NCBI GenBank assembly: GCA_036362985.1 | Contig: JAYGXS010000001.1 | Coordinates: 76,697,527 to 76,761,526 of the forward strand | Length of the DNA: 64,000 nt | Reading direction: 5' to 3' | Origin: Ligula intestinalis | Taxonomy: Eukaryota; Platyhelminthes; Cestoda; Diphyllobothriidea; Diphyllobothriidae | Shown here: in pieces, positions 9,501 through 22,048 of the stretch | How positions within the stretch are numbered: position 1 is the stretch's first letter | Layout of the letters: each line of letters opens with the position of its first letter | Made by a program: the position numbers and the translations under genes | Notes under the pieces: model-generated | The model's database searches: none | What the model saw: only the letters and a program-made list of their open reading frames with translations | Told to the model about the DNA's origin: nothing

Positions 9501-11163
9501 TCAGAATGGGATTTTAAACATGAGCACCGTGACGGTCCACTGCCACCATGTGGCGAATCATTTACACAGTTTAAGACAATCGTCAAGGGCTCACTTCTAA
9601 TTGGCACTTAACCCTCCGAGGGCTCTTTAGCGAAACATAGTACGCTACACCACGGGTGAAAGAGGCTTAGTTTACGATGATTACGTGAATGTGGACGATT
9701 ACTTGAATTATCCTGAGGATTCACGGCTTCTTTAAGTTTTTTAAGCTAGTATGGGGACCGCATTGAAAAGCTGCCTATTGCCCTCGTCCATCCGGAAGTA
9801 TGTCTGTTTCCCTGTTGTCGATGGGTACGCCCTGATTGAAATAAACGGACTGGGAAGGATAAGTACCAGTGTACTCCGCCAGGCAGAAGTGTCTTGAGGT
9901 AAGCTATCCCCTTTTTTCACTGTACGGCTGCCCATATGGACACTGTCCAACAATCCCACAACACAACAGTCCTTAGCTAGTGATTGGTGGAAAGTGTACA
10001 GCGACAGTGATTGTACATTTGAATAAAAACATCAGTCATTAAACTTTACCTTCTGCTACATTTTCAATCTCATAGATATCATTGCTCTTTGAATCCCTCC
10101 TTTACCCTGGCATGTCTTCGTTCACCATGTCTGACGACAAAGACGAACGAAAAAAATCTAAACGACCAAAGCGACAACCGGGGAAATAAAAAGATTTCGT
10201 CCCATCATTAACTAACGACATCCCCCACATATCCCCCTTTGTAAGCTTCGAATTTCTGTGACTCATTGTAGGAGTCAGAGTCGGACAATTCTGGCAGTTT
10301 AACTAAAATGCCATCAGGATACTCACCCTCCCACGAATATAAGTGTTAATCGTTGTGCAATTCTCTGAGGACAAAACCAACCGGCGGAGCCACAAACGGC
10401 ACCCTGCTCGTGGCTTCAAACAACAGGCATTCACATGCCAGAAGTTACTAGTGGATTTGCATAAATCACTGATATCTTAAACAATCAGAAGAGGACAGAA
10501 AGCGTGGAGAAGGTAAATGAGACCACGTTCTTGCGGCCCTTTATAAGACTGCCTCCGCTTTGGCACCTGTAGACGTGCCTTTTCATACCCCTCTGTCAAA
10601 AATTAGCGAACTAGACGCCTTTAATAAGGCATTATCTAGGGAAGAGTATTGCCAACTAATCGTAAGTTACCCAAAAATGTAATCTTACGTAACCAGATGT
10701 CCAACTTGGCATATGTAGCTACCGATGATGAGCCGGCTTACGTTAACATGGCTTTCCGGATCCTGCTAACTAACAGCATCACAGAGCTCTCTTTTAAGGG
10801 CCAGCAACAGGGGAAGATAGCCTTTCGTGAAACGGAGGCGTATAACGTGATCTTGCGTAAGGATTTCTACTTCATTCTAACTCTCCTTCAATCAGAAGCT
10901 TATACAGTTGCTAGCTATTACCAGCCAATAGATCGCCGGTGTTTATAGGATGCCTTTAAATACACCTTCAAGAAGGCCTATGACAGGCATTTCAGAAGAT
11001 GCATCAAGGCTGAGAAAGGAAAACCTCCTGTCAGTAAGTGAACACATATTATCGCCACGCAAATAATATCTTAAGGTGCGTACTCTCAACCAGTACTCTT
11101 CCCTTTTCAGAGCGCCAAGCCGAAGAAGATAATCACCCGGTGCCAGGCCCGTCCACAGGCTAG
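9500..11163 (+). pseudogene. DUF4806-like gene, copy E (broken)
   Basis: The fullest parallel to copy A. Pieces: GPLPPCGESFTQFK (about 9535), then SSIRKYVCFPVVDGYALIEI (about 9788) matching the CFP..LIEIN box of A; ATG at 10128 with MSDDKDERKKSKRPKRQPGK, then TAA; an acidic exon starting ESESDNSGS (after TTGTAG near 10272). The core exon ends at 11033 (LLTNSITELSFKGQQQGKIA, then FRETEAYNVILR), the intron is 11034-11110 (77 bp), and the last exon 11111-11163 ends NHPVPGPSTG, TAG. A TAG at 10946-10948 replaces a GAG of copy D (DRRC-V-E-DAFK). Two nonsense changes make it a pseudogene. The conserved lysine-rich N-terminus suggests a nuclear protein in the ancestor. Confidence 0.58.
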
Positions 11164-11430
11164 TACTACCACGATTAGGGAGAATTAGCCAAATTCAATC
11201 CTTTCAACGAATTTTTTACCGACATCTTTATACAATAATTTTTTCCTGTACTCCAAAAAGACTTCAAAAAAGTTCTACGTGATTGATCGCGCGAATGGGG
11301 GGCTTTTCATGAGAAGTGGGCGTCCCGCTGTCCACATGAAATTTTACATACGATTTTTTAGCACGAAATTCGCAGGATTTCGTGTTTCAAATTCGTACGA
11401 AAATCGTACGGTTTCTTCGTTCATTCGTTG
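11164..11430. repeat. 3' flank of copy E with palindromic sequence
   Basis: Shares CTGTACTCCAAAAAGACTTC and the following A-run with the end of copy D (9040-9075), then diverges into GCGCGAATGGGGGGCTTTTC and a palindrome-rich part (ATTCGTACGAAAATCGTACGG). This is the third place where a DUF4806-like copy is bordered by a G-run/T-run motif and short palindromes. Confidence 0.55.
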
Positions 11431-13395
11431 ACAGTTTGCTATTATGGGACAAAAAGGAAGCCTGTACCAACTTAGTGAAAAACTCGATATTAACGATACA
11501 AAATAGTAAAATGTGTTTGATCAACACGAAAAAGGAAAACAGAGACTCACTGAAGGCCAACGGACGACGGCGCTGCATGACGCGCGACGGTCCGAAAACA
11601 TAAGAAAAGCCCAGATATGTCCTTCACATTCGTAATTGCGCTGTCCGGCAGACGACAGAACAAGCGGATAAGTGACCTCTAAGGTAGTCACTTAAACAAG
11701 CCATGATTTTCCTGAACGATAATATAAATAATATGCATTTTACTTTTTAAAAATACTTTAATATATGATTTAAAAACCTAATAAATGTGGAGAAATAATT
11801 AAAAAGTAAGTATATTGCCTTCGACATACGTCTGCGTTATTCAGGATTCTTAGGTTTCGAGAATGATACTCATGTCTAAGAGAGCCCCACAATTCCCCAT
11901 GGCCAACCCCGCGGCAACCGTAGGTTTACTTTATTTAAACGACCAATGGTGTTCAATTCGCTCAATCTGCTTAGTCTTATAAGACTGTAATTGTAGTCTC
12001 AACTTTGAAGTGGTATCAGTAAGGCTCACCAGTTTGGGTGGTTTGAACAACGTGAACCAATCAGATGGCGAAACGCTACGTCAGTACGTTTTATCGGATA
12101 ATAACAAGCGAAGTCTTGGCGGCTTGATGCTATCAAGGGCATCCCATATACCTAAACTGACATTTGATATGACACCGATACATTCCTTCTGCTAGACTAA
12201 TAAGTAGAAACGTCCGCAAAAAATGAATAGCATCTGTAGTCGCATATGCAGTGTATATAACACCGAATTTACAAAAGGGTACATTAAGGGTCCTTCGCTA
12301 GCATACAGCCAAACGCAAGCTGAAACGAAAAGTAACAGATAAGGAATGCCGATGAGGACCCTATTAATGAAAAGTAACTCTATCCTCTTTACAGTCAGTA
12401 GGAAGTTGTAGAACATTAACATAACAGGGCCTCGAGTGTTTTCTCTCGGAACAATGCAAAGCAATATGAAAACAAACTAGAATCAGAATCTTTTTTACAA
12501 GGTGGGCAATAAGGAGTTATGATATGATAGTCGCTTTTTGTCATATAATGTTATCAAGTCTTGTTTTATAAGTAGCTTAATAAACAACTTTCTTGACTAA
12601 TCGGACTGGCAGAGCCTCTCCTCCATGAAGAAAGTTGCATGTCTGGGATTTATGCCACCTAAAATGGCTAAACCCTACATTTCAGAATCCAATATGCCTC
12701 ACTTTCTTTTGTCTGGACAAAAGAAATTGACGAGACAGTAGAAATATTGATCAACTATTTCGTTATCTACGCATCTAAAGTTCACAGAGATTTTCCAAGT
12801 TGCGCCTAAGCTTCGCCGTGGACGTGAGAGACAGAAGGAATCATGCGCACTCAGTAAACTTTAATGTTAAAAATCGGCTGCTCAATCGTTCTATCATCAG
12901 TCCTACTCTACAGGAATTCACAAAAAAATTCCTCCGCCACTAACTGAAGATAAAAACTTCAATGTCGAAGACACTGACAAGGCTTAGTTGTCAAGTACAA
13001 TCTTTGCTAAACATCCAACGACGGAATCTTTACCACTTCCATCGTATAACCATAAACCTTTCATTTATAATCTAGCATTTATATTATATTATAAATATAT
13101 TATATTATAATATTATATATAAGTATAGATTATGGATACATTATATATCTTATTAATATTATGCGTAACATTTATTTCCTCATGTAATTATTTCATAAGC
13201 GTATAATTCATCCAAAGAAATCGCACTCTTCAGACACTGATGGTATTCCAATTTCAATTATTAATGCAGTTGCCTTCTGCACTGCCTTTTACAGTGTTTT
13301 GATGGCAACAAGCCCGATATTATTCACATGCCTAGATCTTAGTATGTATCCACCTCTTTAAATACGGCGCCATTTATTAAACAACTATGCTTCTG
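11431..13395. other. No recognisable gene; AT-rich patch at 13070-13150
   Basis: Several 60-90-codon frames exist on both strands but show no family motif and no convincing exon joints. 13076-13150 is almost pure A/T with TATTATATTATAAATATATT, a low-complexity patch. Confidence 0.5.
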
Positions 13396-13399
13396 CAAC

Positions 13400-14130
13400 A
13401 TTTTTCGACCAAGGTTAATATAAAGGATCCACAGGCATGACAGTTACACGTTCTGAGTCATTATAGCAGTCGTTTACGTAGATCAGGAAGTTAAGCGGTC
13501 CCACGACAGGACCGTGTGGTACCCCACTTCCTACCTTTACCCTTTTCGAGGTGGAGTTTACAACAACAACAGCAACCATCTGTTCTCTGAGGAAACAGAA
13601 AATTCTGGTACATATAAGAATTTCCTTCAATTCCCTCGTCCCAAAACTTATGTAAAGGAGACTGTCTGGTACACTGTCATATGCTTTCTTGAAGTAGAAA
13701 AATATGACCTCAACTGAATAGCCCTTATCCGTGGCCCCCGTCTTCTGTGTGCGAGTAAAGGGTACTCGCGAGGCAGGAGAATCCTGGACGAAAGGCATGT
13801 TGTACATCGCATTATATTTTGATTATTACCAGGAATCCCATTAAATGCCTCTTGATAATATGCTCCATGATTTGACACGCCATGTAATTGTGACTGACAG
13901 GGCGGTAATTCTCGCACTCAGGTCGTGGACCTTCCTTAGAGATCGGGAGACGAATGCTTGCTTCCAATCTTCCGGAGTTCGCCTTCTTCAAAAGACTTTT
14001 ATAAGATGACAGACAGAGGTTTCCACAGTTCGTTAGCTAGTTCCCGTAGCGCTAGAGCATGAATTCTATCTGGCCCAGATGATTTAGCAAGCTTTATATG
14101 GAGTAATTCGGCCCTGACTGTATCCTGTGA
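13400..14130 (-). pseudogene. LINE reverse transcriptase remnant (CR1/L2-like)
   Basis: On the minus strand, RT blocks appear in order across shifted frames. About 14120-14010: KSSGPDRIHALALRELANEL. About 13950-13830: PISKEGPRPECENYRPVS, then MACQIMEHIIKRHL and QHAFRPGFSC. 13740-13650: VEVIFFYFKKAYDSVPDSLL (normally ..DF.KAFD.V). 13560-13490: SGVPHGPVVGPLNFLIYVND. The expected catalytic FADD box after this has decayed. At least two frameshifts and several stops make it a fossil. The neighbouring region to 14730 shows no other domain. Confidence 0.85.
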
Positions 14131-15288
14131 AAAAAGTTAGGCTTACTATTTTGGGGATTGAGGAAGAGGGAAAGGAGCTGGAGATTTTTATTGACAGCGA
14201 TGCACGATATGTCTGTAGTGACCTTGTATTCTAACCCATGATTTGTTCGCACGCTTGTGGGGCATTTCCCGCACGTCTGGCTCTCGTGTGCACCAGCGCG
14301 TGCGCACCAGATTGTGTCAACGCTAGAGTCAAGGCCACGGACGTGACTGTACTAACTGGCCAACTACTCCCCATGGCCAGTTCACAAAGGACATAAGTGT
14401 CGTGACTGCTTACGCTTAGATACTCCCGAATCCGGCGACTTCAATGCCGACTGGAGACATACGGAACCGGCAACAACACCCAACGGAATATGAATCTGGG
14501 CTTGAACCTCTCATGTATGGATTGCGCTCGTCTGGGTGGCGATTACCTATTATTCACATTCTACTCCTGTATTTAACTCAATTATCGATAATAATCTGGC
14601 CTTCCACGCATTATCTTATCAACTTATTTATAACAATTGGGATATGTTCATATTCTACTATCAGGCCGGACTGCTTTGCATAATAATAATAAATTGTATA
14701 TTTAAGGCCCAAGAGGCCCTTTAATTACACAGCATTATCCCACATGACTGTATGCATCTACCCCACTGAATTTTTTATATTGTTTGTAATTCTCGAGATT
14801 TTGATGTGGCACATAGGGAATTCAAAGGCGCAAGCTTATTTATCCTCAAATACACTTACTGACTGACTGCAGATCGGACAGACCAGTAGCAAGAGCTTTA
14901 TGCTCTCGATTGTTGACGAATTTAAAGAAAATAGAAAAATGGGATGCTTTTACTTGTCTCCAGTTGTCAGTCTGCAGATCAGAGGGTAGGGATCAATTCG
15001 TGAGATCTTTTTGTATTTAATAAGTAGCTATATAGTATTTTGGGATGTTCTCACGAGTTTTGTAGTATGTTCAGCCCGTATTTCTTTTGCAGCTTCGTAG
15101 ATTCACTTTTAAAATGGTCAAGTTGTTGCTTATATTCCCATAAGTGCTTTCCGGAGCCGGTTAATCTGTAACGCCTCCAAATACAATTTCTTTTTGTGGA
15201 GAGGACATTCCTTGGCTCGTAGTTTGGCTGGTGCGAACTTTATTAGTCCGTTTTACCTTTTAGCATATGCGAAACTGAACTTTATCAT
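14131..15288. other. Unassigned; repeat-like 14260-14730
   Basis: 14260-14520 is less AT-rich than its surroundings (GCACGTCTGGCTCTCGTGTG, GCGACTTCAATGCCG). The stretch ends near 14722 in AAGGCCcaagaGGCCCTTTA, a small hairpin. It looks like an untranslated or terminal part of a retroelement, but no partner copy exists in the window. 14730-15288 shows nothing. Confidence 0.35.
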
Positions 15289-15706
15289 CTAGAATAACTT
15301 TAAAAGGCCTTGGGTCTGCGTGCAGGTCACTGCCTGGGTCTGCTTTGCCCAGTCAGAAAGCTTTATTTGGACAATGAAAATTTCGCCACCCTTCAAGTCA
15401 GCACTGGCGTATTCATGATAACGATCTAAATCATGCGTCACTCGTTCCGTTGTAACGACTGATGTTGATTCACTTTCATAATTATTGAACGGAACCGAAG
15501 AAAAACCGCGCAAATTCCCCGTTTCGGTTAATATTCTCGTCTCTCATGCCCGTTTCGAAAAACATCTGTCGTCCTTGGTCGTAACTCAATGTTTGGGAAT
15601 TTATATCAAACAAAGCAAAAATGTTGTAAAGCAGAAATATTTCTTCGACCGTGGCCGACCAGACTTGCATAAGCAGTGATAAGCGATGACGTAGCCTTTT
15701 ATTCAC
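15289..15706 (-). CDS. Unrecognised candidate coding segment
   Basis: Two overlapping minus-strand frames (15706-15482 and 15513-15289) would give one continuous protein-like stretch if joined near 15495: ...EIFLLYNIFALFDINSQ, YDQGRQMFFETGMRDENI, then SSVPFNNYESESTSVVTTER, HDLDRYHEYASADLKGGE. It is polar, without low complexity, and not recognised. It may be a decayed gene or part of the minus-strand gene hinted at by the candidate exons at 16.1-16.28 and 17.16-17.24 kb. The coding call is an inference from residue composition only. Confidence 0.25.
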
Positions 15707-16033
15707 GGTTCACTCGACGGACCAGGTCATGCTCAGGCCTATCTTTTTTCTGTTGGCACAGTAGGTGGTACAACTTATGAAATCCAAGGATTTTTACCGA
15801 AAAATCGCTGGCACGGAAAAAAACAGCCTAAGCTACGTTCCCCAAAGGCTAAGCATATAAAAGTAAACACCACGTAATATTATGTGGTTTACGAAAAGTA
15901 GTTTTGTTCGAAAAACAGAGATATCAGTAAAAGTGAAGAATCGGGGCTATTGAGAAATCTTAAGTTTCAAATGCAGAGGCAGTCTGTCCACGAAAAACAC
16001 CGAATGAATAAAGTATCACAGGTGGAATTTCGT

Positions 16034-16283
16034 TTACAAATAGTGTGGTTGTGACATTTTTGGATAAGTATGCTTCCAAATTACGCGTAGTATAAAGTAT
16101 CGTATATTGCGGTTCAGAATAGCAATGGAGGGCAGAGAACAAATGGCACACAAAATGTCCAGTTGTTTCTTCATTTCTAGCTCACTAATGATACGCTGGA
16201 GTAATTCAAGCAGATTTTCACTTGATTTTGCCGATACGGACGTCACAGGATTAAGGTGTTTCAAAAGCTCACATGCACTGCCG
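16034..16283 (-). CDS. Unrecognised candidate exon
   Basis: After an acceptor-like CCGGCAG, the minus strand reads ACELLKHLNPVTSVSAKSSE, then NLLELLQRIISELEMKKQLD and ILCAICSLPSIAIL, a leucine-rich helical pattern. The plus strand also has a donor-like GTAAGTG at the same edge, so the orientation is not certain. No family recognised. Confidence 0.25.
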
Positions 16284-16309
16284 GTAAGTGACTAATGAAT
16301 TTGAAAATA

Positions 16310-16699
16310 CAGAGTGTCCCAAAAATGTATACACTTGTAAACCTGGTGTTTATTATAATTTCATTATCTCAAAAAAGTAAAAAAATATTTGCAAGTACCA
16401 TTTTATTGTTTTTTTTTCGGTACATGTTCTCAACCTTATGTTCATTTTCATTCATATATTGTTCGAAATACCACTCGTCATATTTATTATTCGGTGAATA
16501 TCATATTCATCAAGAGCATTGACTAATCTTGGGATCTGACTTTTCCAATAAAAACGTTGCATAATGCGTGAACATGCAGTTAAAAAAAACAGTGAAAAAA
16601 GGTACTTGTAAATATATTTCTATTTTTGAAATAATAAAAGTATGACAAAAACCAACTTCATAATTATGTAAAATGTGTATACATTTTTGGGACACCCCG
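16310..16699. mobile_element. MITE with mariner-type terminal inverted repeats, ~390 bp
   Basis: The left end, 16310-16334, reads CAGAGTGTCCCAAAAATGTATACA. The right end, 16676-16699, is its reverse complement, with two differences at the outermost bases (CGGGGTGTCCC). The GTGTCCCAAAA start is typical of mariner/Tc1-related ends. The left end is preceded by TA; a clean TA duplication on the right is not evident. The interior is AT-rich with short frames in both strands and no transposase, so it is non-autonomous. Confidence 0.85.
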
Positions 16700-17154
16700 C
16701 ATTCGTAAAATTTTCAAGTGTACTCGTAGACATGCCATCTTGTGTGCATTGAGAAAAATGTTTTTCCGTCACATTACTTTGTAATTATTTCGAGAGTTCA
16801 AGTAGGAGTTCAAATTCTGCTTAACACTTAGCGAACTTCAGTGTTTTTTTATACGTTTGTCTCTAAGTAATGATTTTGTTCGACCAGTTTAACAAAAACT
16901 ACAAAGCAAGATATTTCTTAAAAGCATTTACCTCAAGAAGTTTTTAAACATTCCTTCTTAGGCGACTGTCGGGTTCGGTCATAGTTTAAGAATCAGCTAA
17001 ACACGTTAATAAATTGCCGAGACGAAGGAACGTCCACACCAAAAGTCGCAAATTAATACGCCTAAGAATAAGTAAAAAAACTTTCGATAACATGCTGCCT
17101 CTTCAAAAAGCGCCTGAGTTAGATATTTTGGCGTCGAATATCTGTGTGTCTTAC

Positions 17155-17238
17155 CTTTTTTGAAGGTCAGCTCAAGATCGAAATGGAACATTTTTACCAG
17201 TTTGATGACTTCCTTAGCAATAAAAAATAAATCCTCTG
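17155..17238 (-). CDS. Candidate 84-bp exon, unknown gene
   Basis: Flanked on the minus strand by TTCCATTTTCAG and GTAAGAC, both good splice signals. It encodes EDLFFIAKEVIKLVKMFHFD then LELTFKK, an amphipathic helix. It enters in phase 1 and exits in phase 1. The exon does not join in phase to 16283, so an intermediate exon would be missing. The protein is not recognised. Confidence 0.35.
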
Positions 17239-17259
17239 CTGAAAATGGAAGAACTTGCA

Positions 17260-20200
17260 TTGATATGTAGACCGGAACAGATTTTTATGTATTTATTTTA
17301 CTTTAAGGCACCGTTGTTTGATTGCAAAAGCACAACCGAAGAATATATTCTTTCGACAGAATATATTCGTCGATATTTTTTGAACATGATAACCTTCTGT
17401 CTGTTCCGTTCCATCTTTTTATTTACAGTGATTTTCTTCTACATATTGAACATGTTTTGACTGGGTCAGTTTACGGCGTTAAAGAGAAAACGGCAAAAGT
17501 AGCTTGTTTAGGCCCACCTGGATTTTTAAAACCCGAGTATTCTGTGTTACGGGACTGGTGGGATTGGGGTTTGATGGGTGGGGAAAAGAGATGAACGATA
17601 AAAAGCCTTTGTAAAAATAAGTAAAAGTAGTCGTTAAAATTTGTTGAAATAGTTTAATGAGGCAGCTATATAGTGAGGGCGTTGATCGCGTAAATAGCAA
17701 AAAGTGTGAAAAACAAATCGACGTCGCATTGACGTCGAAAAATCTGGAACTGTGGAGTTTTTTTCCGAATGTTCCCTTTTTTCCAAAACCCAGTAATAGT
17801 TGACTTTTTGAAGGCTTTTACTTAATATTAAGCGCTTTATATTAATAATAAAAACGTCTTATAACAAAATATTACTGGATACATGTATAAAAGGGTTATT
17901 TGTAACATAATGTTCAAAATAATAATTTTAAATTTCTGATAACTGGCTGCTGTGAACAATAGGCTACATTGTGGCCGGTCTACTTGAGGGCTAAATTGAA
18001 GCAATCCGAATATCCCTTCTAATTCCTTGAGCTAAGACATAAGTATGTATCTTTGGGGAGTTTCGTTGACCTTGGATGAGGTCACTGAGGTACATATTTG
18101 TTATATCATCACTTAACCCTAATGGAGCAACGACGGATGCATGAAAGTTGGGGATTGTTCACTGAGCCTTGGCGAAGTCATCGACATTTTGTTCTCCTTT
18201 TTGTAGGAACCTCAATAATTGAGATGATGTAAGTCGCTGTCTATTTTGTTACGTCAAGGTGTCTTCCCTCTGTTAAACCGCAAATGCATGTAAAGCATTT
18301 TCATGTGATCATCAGCGAAGTATCTTAAGCAGATTTTAACCGCAATTGTGTAAAGGTAACGTATGGTACGTGCAGTAATTAAAAGTAAAACTGCTGCTTC
18401 CTTTTTTGGCAAGACGAGTCGCGGCAATGTAATGGCAAGGCTGGGTTGATGGAGATAGTGAATAGTAGGCAGTGATGTAGTAGCAAGGTCGTCAATGCGC
18501 TTTGAAGAAGCGGGACGCGATCCGCGGCTGCTAGTCTGCCGACTTAAATGAATGGGCATAAATAGGCCTACTAAACAAATATAGTAGTTAGTTTCGTATT
18601 TTTCGCCAAATGGGCCTGCCCAGGCTACGGTTACCGAGAAAACATGTGACATTTCGTGGTATTCCATATGCAGTCAATTACGGTCAGTATTTTCGGGATG
18701 GTAAAACAACTTGCAGAAATTTATTACTTATCTTTGTGGCACAAAACGTAACAGATTCACAGGACAAAATTTTGAAAATTGACTTCGCTCTTCTGCTCCC
18801 GACCGTAATACGTTACCTCATACGTACACTTCCCTCAATTTCAGGAACGTAAAACAAAACTTTCTGTTTTGCGAACAGATATAATTAAAACATTTCTTGT
18901 CCTCATTTATGTTCTTTTATAGTACACCACGCACAAATAAGAAGTTTTGACAAAATTGACTTGTAGGGCCCCTCTAGATATGTAACCCCCGGTTAACCAC
19001 TAAAAGTATTCTGTAGTCAAACATTTAATTCTTGACTAGTGTGCGTTAATAAATATATTATTGCGTAGGATACGAATGCTTATCGAGTGAAATTTGACCT
19101 TATGTATGCGGAATTTAACGAATATGGACATTCGGCCGCCTATTGCTGGAATTTAACAAAATAATTAAAATCAGGCCGTCGATGTTTTGAAAGTAATTCT
19201 TTATTATAAGTCAATGGGATTTTTTTGGCCTCTATAATCAATCGAACCAATTTTTAGCAGCGCTTAATAACAAATAGAATTCCTTTGATATCAACAAACG
19301 TTTAATTTGGCCCAATTTTGCCCCTATTTTTCTTCACTATACTGATCTGAAAGGAGCAGAACTCGTTCCCATTAAACAGCATTTTGCGCCTCAAGTCAAC
19401 CTACTGAGCAAAATAAACAACCTTTAATGTTTGTTAAATTCCCCACTCAAATTCTTATTTTAAAATTTCATCAGATATACAATCTACTGCATAAACCGAA
19501 GAGTTTCTTTGCAGTCTGCTCGATCCACACTGTATACTTAAGTTGATAATGTCTGGTACCTGATATTCCATATCATTATCATACGTTTAAGCTGGGTGAG
19601 TTACACATTCTCCTGAGAGTTGCAAAGCCAGTAAACCGCGTGCCGTTATAGTCTCAATCCACCGGTCTCTAGTCGGGCAGCAACTGTAATGGTCTCCTGG
19701 TTTTCGATGTCATTTCGGGTGAAATCGAGGGCGATGGTATAGCATAACTTCAAAGAATATCTGGGCTACCGTTGAGCAAAATAGCAACATTCAAAACACC
19801 AACGCCTGCCATAAGTAGGATAACTAGTAGATTGTGGTTTTGTAACAGCTGCATAACATTAATACCGCATTCTCTTGATATCTACCGATGATTATAAGTG
19901 TGCGCTTAGAAGTTTGGATGAAATTATTTTTTATTCCATTAATGGTGTCAGGTTGTGCCTACATGCATCTGTATCGTGGGCCGGTATGTGCGGTGAAGGA
20001 CTTGAACGGATGGGGCAGACGTTAAGGAGCAACATTCACAAGCAAGCGATCAGCAGAAACGTGAGCCGAGACACGGAAGAAGATGAGACTCGCTCCTAAT
20101 ACTTTTATCACTAATCCAAAATTTAAAATCCCCGCATCTCATCGCGCGGTACATCAAACCCCGCGTTGTCAGGGGTAAAGTCAGATTGGTCCACTAACGT

Positions 20201-22048
20201 GTTCACAGTCGACCTCCCTATAAGGTTAAAAAGAAATAAACGTAAAAACTAACATTAACCATCGAATTCCGTTACACCTCCTTATATGGGAGTTGATTAG
20301 ACACATTTACAACATTTGCTTATTTACCTTGTGGCCAGGTTTGCTGATCGGCTTTGTTAAACGTTCGAAAAGTCTGAAGAAAACTTCCAGGGTTTGTATA
20401 CAATCAAGATAAGTAAATGACCTATTTGGATGCAGAGGGAAAATAGGACATTTTAGGGGGGAGGGGCGAAAAGAGTTATTATGCCGAGCAGTTCATACGC
20501 TAAAAATATATATATATATGACAAATTTGCTCCCTGTGGATAGTTTACCATTGAGCCAGCATAGTTGACTAGATTTCAGAAGCAGCCGGTACCGGTGGCT
20601 CAGTTTAGGGCGCACGTCAGTGTAATTGGTGGGATTAACATTGGTGCACTATAGATTTTTCTGGCCAGTACCAGCTCTAAATCTGTCGCTAACGGTATCC
20701 TTAGTGCTTTCTACCAGTAAAAGTCAGTGTATCGGTTAAAATAAAAGCCATCGTGACGTTCGAACTCATAATAAATGTTATAATTTTGATTTTTATCGTG
20801 TTCTAAAAACCTCACTTCACATACTATACGTTCATAGTTTTCATCAGCTGATAAACGTTAGATTTTTCGTTGTTTCCTTAGGGGTATTACAGCTTAATCC
20901 AAAACTCCTGTTTCAGCTGTCGGCTGAAAAATTTACACCTGTGTTGCAGACTATAGACTCAGCACAATCTTATTCGAGACGATACTAGGCAAATAGGTCA
21001 GCAGCCACGAACAACCTCATCATCGGCAATGACTTGGTTGGATTTGGCACTCAAAATTGTGATTGCTCTAAATGCAGAAAACGGGTGATAGTTTGTTTCC
21101 AGAAAGAATAATCAAAAAATTGTACGTATTTCTGGGTAACGTATCACAGATTGTAATCGTGTCCAGAGCAAATACTCGAAGCTATCAAACTGTGGGTACC
21201 AAGGGAACGAATTAAATGAGCTCACAATAATGGCTGCAGGGTTTCGAGACTATAGCGCTTTTGGTAAAAAGATAGTGGATGGCTTCCATTTTCTTTCACG
21301 TAGGAAGCTAAATGAAAAAAGTAGTTCAGGCTATTTATAACGTAGATTTTATAACGGTAGGTCCCAACATCGCAATGTTATTATTTTTGCAGGATCAAAC
21401 CAGCCATATTGCATGTTTTGGCGACAAAGATAGAAACTTTTGGACTATGATATACCTCAGCCTTCATTGTCTGTGGTCAAGTTTATGACGCGACCTTCAT
21501 TTTTTATTTGATGCTTTTGATCGTCGACAAGTACTACAACTAAGCAGTTGTGCGAAAAAAGGGAACGACGCCATGTGGAGCACCGCTGGGCCCCACCCGA
21601 GGAAACTCTATAAAAGTTTGAGCATGATGTTGTCACCTGCTGGTTCATTATCGGTAGGTATCTTTCAAATTATCAGCACACATAAAAGGTCTTTGGTTCT
21701 GAATTGTATCTGGCAAGTCATGAACCAAAATTCAAAAAAAGATCTGGCAAATAACATAACTTTGAATAGCTCCACTTCTTACGCATATGCAGCTAGAGAC
21801 AAAATTGTAGAACCTAACTCCATTGTATGCGAGAACCCAGATTTGGAAATATCAGAGTCAAAATTGCACCGAAAGAGTAAGGTCTGAAGAAAAGGACAGC
21901 GCAGTCAACACGATCAAAGCCTTAATGAAACCAAAATAGACTGTGTGAAGGACGCACCATTGTCCCTTTACTATAGAACATGGAAAACGAAGTTTGTTGG
22001 CAGGTGTCAGAAACCGAGATTTGAAGAACTTGTGTTTAGACGCACTTC
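17260..22048. other. No recognisable gene over 4.8 kb
   Basis: AT-rich, with short scattered frames. A 137-codon minus frame at 18254-18667 has no motif. A TA run lies at 20503-20518. A TGGCTCAGTTTAGGG string near 20596 resembles a tRNA A box but has no B box at the right distance. No LINE, LTR or exon signal supported. Confidence 0.45.

Noticed and set aside
18254..18667. 137-codon minus ORF
   Set aside because: No motif, no splice context; may be a chance frame or old repeat.
20585..20770. tRNA-like A box TGGCTCAGTTTAGGG
   Set aside because: The only B-box-like string is ~150 bp away and no cloverleaf forms.
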